From the NCBI GenBank assembly GCA_001643675.2, contig LSRY02000021.1, forward strand, positions 1-64,000: DNA of 64,000 nt. Direction: 5' to 3'. This document shows, piece by piece, positions 61,079 to 64,000 of this stretch. Every line of letters starts with the position of its first letter. Position 1 is the first letter of the stretch. The position numbers and the translations under genes were made by a program. The notes beneath the pieces are model-generated. The model was given only the letters and a program-made list of their open reading frames with translations. It was not told the origin of the DNA and ran no database searches. Source of the DNA: Monocercomonoides exilis (taxonomy: Eukaryota > Preaxostyla > Oxymonadida > Polymastigidae).

Positions 61079-61606
61079 ATGCAACTTTTCTTAACATTTA
61101 CATGGGCAAGTGGTAAAGACAGTTTGTTTTTGCAATCAGGTGAACAGATATTGGACAAAATGGAAGAGTTCAAACGATTGGGATTTACAAAAACATTTGT
61201 ATCACAATCTGTGGACAATAGTAAAGGTTCTCAAGCAATTGACTGTTCTAAACTCATGGGAATTAAAGAGTTTACTTCAATGAGCAAATCAAAATGTGAT
61301 AATTCTTTAATGAAAAATGAGATTAGTGGATTCAATTTGCGAATGAAAGAATCGAAAATCCAATCAATAATGGCATCTCTTCAACAAGACAGCATTGAAT
61401 GCAATGATACTTTCACCACATGCGCAGAAGGCAATTTGCCGATGATTGAATCTTACGGTATTGAAAGCGAGATATTGGATTCTCTTTATTTCCCAAGGAA
61501 GTCTCGTGTCTCAGCGACTAACTGTCGCTACACAACATTTGTCTCATCTCCGATTGCTTCATCATTTTGTTCTTTTGCTGCTTCACCGGAAGAATCGAAG
61601 GTATGA
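61079..61606 (+). CDS. Hypothetical Ser/Lys-rich protein, possibly spliced
   Basis: An ATG-started ORF of 175 codons beginning MQLFLTFTWASGKDSLFLQS with no recognisable domain. It is fairly rich in Ser, Met and Lys. Just before its stop, GTATGA at 61601 and an ACAG at 61621-61624 could bound a 24-bp intron. Splicing there would extend the protein by 28 residues to a TAA at 61709-61711 (202 residues). No relative is known to me; it may be part of a larger spliced gene whose other exons I cannot see. Confidence 0.4.
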   Translation: MQLFLTFTWASGKDSLFLQSGEQILDKMEEFKRLGFTKTFVSQSVDNSKGSQAIDCSKLMGIKEFTSMSKSKCDNSLMKNEISGFNLRMKESKIQSIMASLQQDSIECNDTFTTCAEGNLPMIESYGIESEILDSLYFPRKSRVSATNCRYTTFVSSPIASSFCSFAASPEESKV

Positions 61607-61805
61607 GTGATTTATAATCCACAGAGTGATGCTGCTTCGTTGAATTGCTTGTATATTGATGTTGTGCTGATTCCATTGGTGCATCTGTCTGTTTTCGAAG
61701 AATTAATTTAAAACAGCAGCATTCATTTCACTCATATGCAACCGCTCCAACATATTCAACTTCAAACAGACAGTATGAGAAGAGATGAAGATGAATGCAC
61801 AGAAG

Positions 61806-61832
61806 CAACAACAACAACAACAACAACAACAA

Positions 61833-61898
<66 letters not shown>

Positions 61899-61921
61899 AA
61901 GAGAAAGAGAGAAAGAGAGAA
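61806..61921. repeat. Compound microsatellite (CAA)n-(A)n-(GA)n
   Basis: About nine CAA units (61806-61834), an A-run to 61868, then GA dinucleotides interspersed with GAAA to 61921. The A-run/GA-run part repeats the design at 22579-22640. Confidence 0.95.
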
Positions 61922-62738
61922 ATATCAAAATAGTCGTTTCATTTCCACATAATAATATTTCAAAATAGTAGTCAGTGAATATTCGGTTCGTTAACTTTTT
62001 TTCAAACAAAATAAAAATATAGATTCAAGCGTCTTTCACCAGAATCAAACATTCAAAACCAGGTTTTTGATCAAATTGCAAAACCAACAACGACTGAACA
62101 AGCAAAACTTTTATGAAAGAAATTCTCCTTTCATTGCTGAAAATTGAATGATTGATGCTTTGTTTTATGATTGAAAATTTTTATTATTAGAATTTCTTTC
62201 AAAAAATTCAAAATTATCATATAAAGGATATGATAAATATTTTGATTAAAAAACATTTTCTTTCATAAATAAATATTAATGCATCGTTTCAACAGAAAAA
62301 AATGTCATAAAAAATTGAAAAGAAATATTCAAGTGTTCCAACCTCACATCGTTATTTATTACGAACTTCAATTACCGTGCAATAAAGAGAATATAAATTA
62401 TAATGCTTAAAAAGGAAAAAAAAAAGCAAATTGTTAGAATTACATTTTCATAAAAACTTTATTATTTACGAACACAAAGTTTTTTATCTTTTTTGCAACT
62501 TTCATTCATCCAGATGAAACGAAATCTTTTTTTGATGAGTTATCAAATGGTCTTTATTTCGCCCTTTATAATTTTCTTTCGATTATTTATTTTCTTTATT
62601 TTGTGGTTAAATCTGCAAAAAATCACATATTTTAGAATTCCTAACGTGAAGGCATATTGAATTTATAGCGCGAGTAAGCAATTGTGAGATTTTTTGCATT
62701 TCAAAAAAACAGCAAAAATTTTACTTCAAAAAACGAAA
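61922..62738. other. AT-rich intergenic region upstream of metallophosphoesterase gene
   Basis: No gene is recognised. It is A/T-rich with several short inverted words. The 3' end presumably holds the promoter of the 62739 gene, but no motif can be named. Confidence 0.5.
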
Positions 62739-64000
62739 ATGAATGAGAACTTTTCAAACAGAACAGCTCGCGATTTGAATTGGAAAAAACTGTTTGGTTT
62801 GAAATGGAAAAAAGCCCTCAATTTTGTGGAGCACACAGATACATATGCCGAAGATATTCCTTTTGTGGTTAAAGATCCGAGCATTGAAAAGCAGGATTGT
62901 AGTGTTGTGCGGTATGTTTGCGTATCTGACACACATGGAATGCACAACGAGATTCCAGGTGGCATTCCATATGGAGACGTGCTAATACATGCTGGAGATT
63001 TCACCCATTGTTCAACTCGCGAAGAACTGGATTCATTCTACGGATGGTTGATGAGTCAGCCACATCCTCGGAAGATAATTGTAGCAGGAAATCACGACGT
63101 TGTGTTTGATCGATTTTATTACGAAATGTTTTACTCAAAGAGGTTGAAGAGTCAGGCTTTGCATTATGAAGAGGAAGTCTGTCGTCTGAATGGTATTGGA
63201 ACATACCTAGAATCAAGCGGAACTACAATATTTGGGCAGCGTGTATTCGGGATGTTATGGCCAACTCGATATAAGAATTGTGTGAAGAAGTGCCACGAAG
63301 AATCCGAGTTTACTTTGTTGTTTTCTCAGATGGAGCGTGGAATGGATGTGCTAGTAACTCATGGCCCTCCATTCGGTCGGTTGGATGCTGATCCAGTGAA
63401 ACACACAGGATCCATTTCGCTTCTGGAAGGTGTGCGAAGCTATCTTCAGCCGAGAGTGCATGTGTACGGCCACACCCACAGCGGAAGAGGAGTCAGTTTT
63501 GATGGACAGACCCTGTTTGTGAACTGTGCTGTTGTGGATGAGCAGCACAGACCAATCAACCCAGCTGTTGTTATTGATCTTCCCTGTGAACAGAGAGCGT
63601 TTAGTGACGGAGAAATAGAAAAGATGGCGGAACTGCCAGAAAAGGCTGGAATTGGTGAAGAGTATGAGCAAATGAAAAACGAAAGATTTTGTCAAAAGCA
63701 TAATGACACATCACTTCTTAACACAACATCAAAAACTGATAAAGAAGAAGATTTCATAGGAAATCCAAGCAATTCTGTTGATAGGTTTGCTTTATTTGCA
63801 TGTTCTTTTTTTCATCCAATGATGCATCATTTTATTTTTCAATGTTTGCTTCTTAATGTCATTTTCTTTAAACTTTCTTTTCTTTTCTTTTCTTTTTGAA
63901 AATTTTCAGTTTCAGCGAAACTCATTCTGAATGCTCACCATTAAAAGACCCTTCATTGAAAGAAAGCAACATGACTGTTAAAACTATTGATTGTTGTCAA
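62739..64000 (+). CDS. MPPED-type calcineurin-like metallophosphoesterase, partial
   Basis: The ATG at 62739 (MNENFSNRTARDLNWKK) is preferred over an upstream non-ATG frame extension. Metal-binding motifs run in order: CVSDTHGMH (Asp64, His66), HAGDFTH (Asp87), VAGNHDVVF (Asn118, His119), VTHGPPFGRLD and YGHTHSGRG. The RLD and HVYGHTHSG context fits the MPPED1/MPPED2 (UPF0046) group; unlike mammalian MPPED proteins, the last His is intact, so catalysis is expected. Exon 1 ends at 63784 with donor GTTTGC. A 125-bp intron ends at 63909 (a CAG six bases later is an in-frame alternative), and exon 2 (SFSETHSECSPLKD) runs off the window. The natural substrate is uncertain; animal members hydrolyse 2',3'-cyclic nucleotides weakly. 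Confidence 0.9.

Noticed and set aside
1-64000. 5S rRNA, tRNA, spliceosomal snRNA, CRISPR and telomeric repeats
   Set aside because: Looked for by characteristic words on both strands; none recognised. A covariance-model scan would be decisive.

Overview
The window looks like nuclear DNA of an oxymonad flagellate close to Monocercomonoides. It is AT-rich with short spliceosomal introns and the standard genetic code (TAA and TGA act as stops). It carries a ciliary WD-repeat gene (CFAP52) and a small paralogue-type gene (17.7-19.1 kb) whose protein I recognise from memory as a family very abundant in Monocercomonoides. The species call is inference; eukaryote, flagellate and intron-bearing are directly supported.

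Layout. (1) 1-7.3 kb: an rDNA unit on the minus strand. It holds a partial LSU (its 3' end lies left of the window), ITS2, 5.8S, ITS1 and an unusually long SSU of about 3.0 kb. (2) 7.3-17.7 kb: no convincing gene. A pyrimidine-rich spacer upstream of the SSU is followed by a 2.4 kb repeat block with imperfect terminal inverted repeats and internal modules, decayed repeat modules, two GC-rich hairpin islands near 14.5-14.9 kb, and AT-rich DNA. (3) 17.7-25.2 kb, minus strand: the oxymonad-type family gene, ribosomal protein eL8, and a Sac1-like phosphoinositide phosphatase whose catalytic Cys is Gly. (4) 25.4-47.7 kb, minus strand: one giant six-exon gene (7,250 codons before the stop, 20 kb last exon). 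(5) 47.8-49.1 kb, plus strand: a six-TM membrane protein, 39 bp from the giant gene's ATG, then Spt4. (6) 49.1-52.5 kb: non-coding, with a 1,002 bp foldback element with perfect 362 bp arms. (7) 52.5-59.4 kb, minus strand: CFAP52, Sm protein F and a 1,164-residue coiled-coil protein. (8) 59.5-64 kb, plus strand: SDE2, two doubtful small ORFs and an MPPED-type metallophosphoesterase that runs off the right edge.

Exon models were built by hand. For every multi-exon gene wholly inside the window the exon lengths sum to an exact codon multiple and all splice phases agree, so these models are better than single-ORF calls. Donor sites begin GTTTG in 9 of 19 introns. Together the genes cover rRNA and ribosome (rDNA, eL8), transcription elongation (Spt4), splicing (SmF, SDE2), cilia (CFAP52) and phosphoinositides (Sac1-like). 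There is no operon logic; neighbours are mostly tightly packed or divergent.
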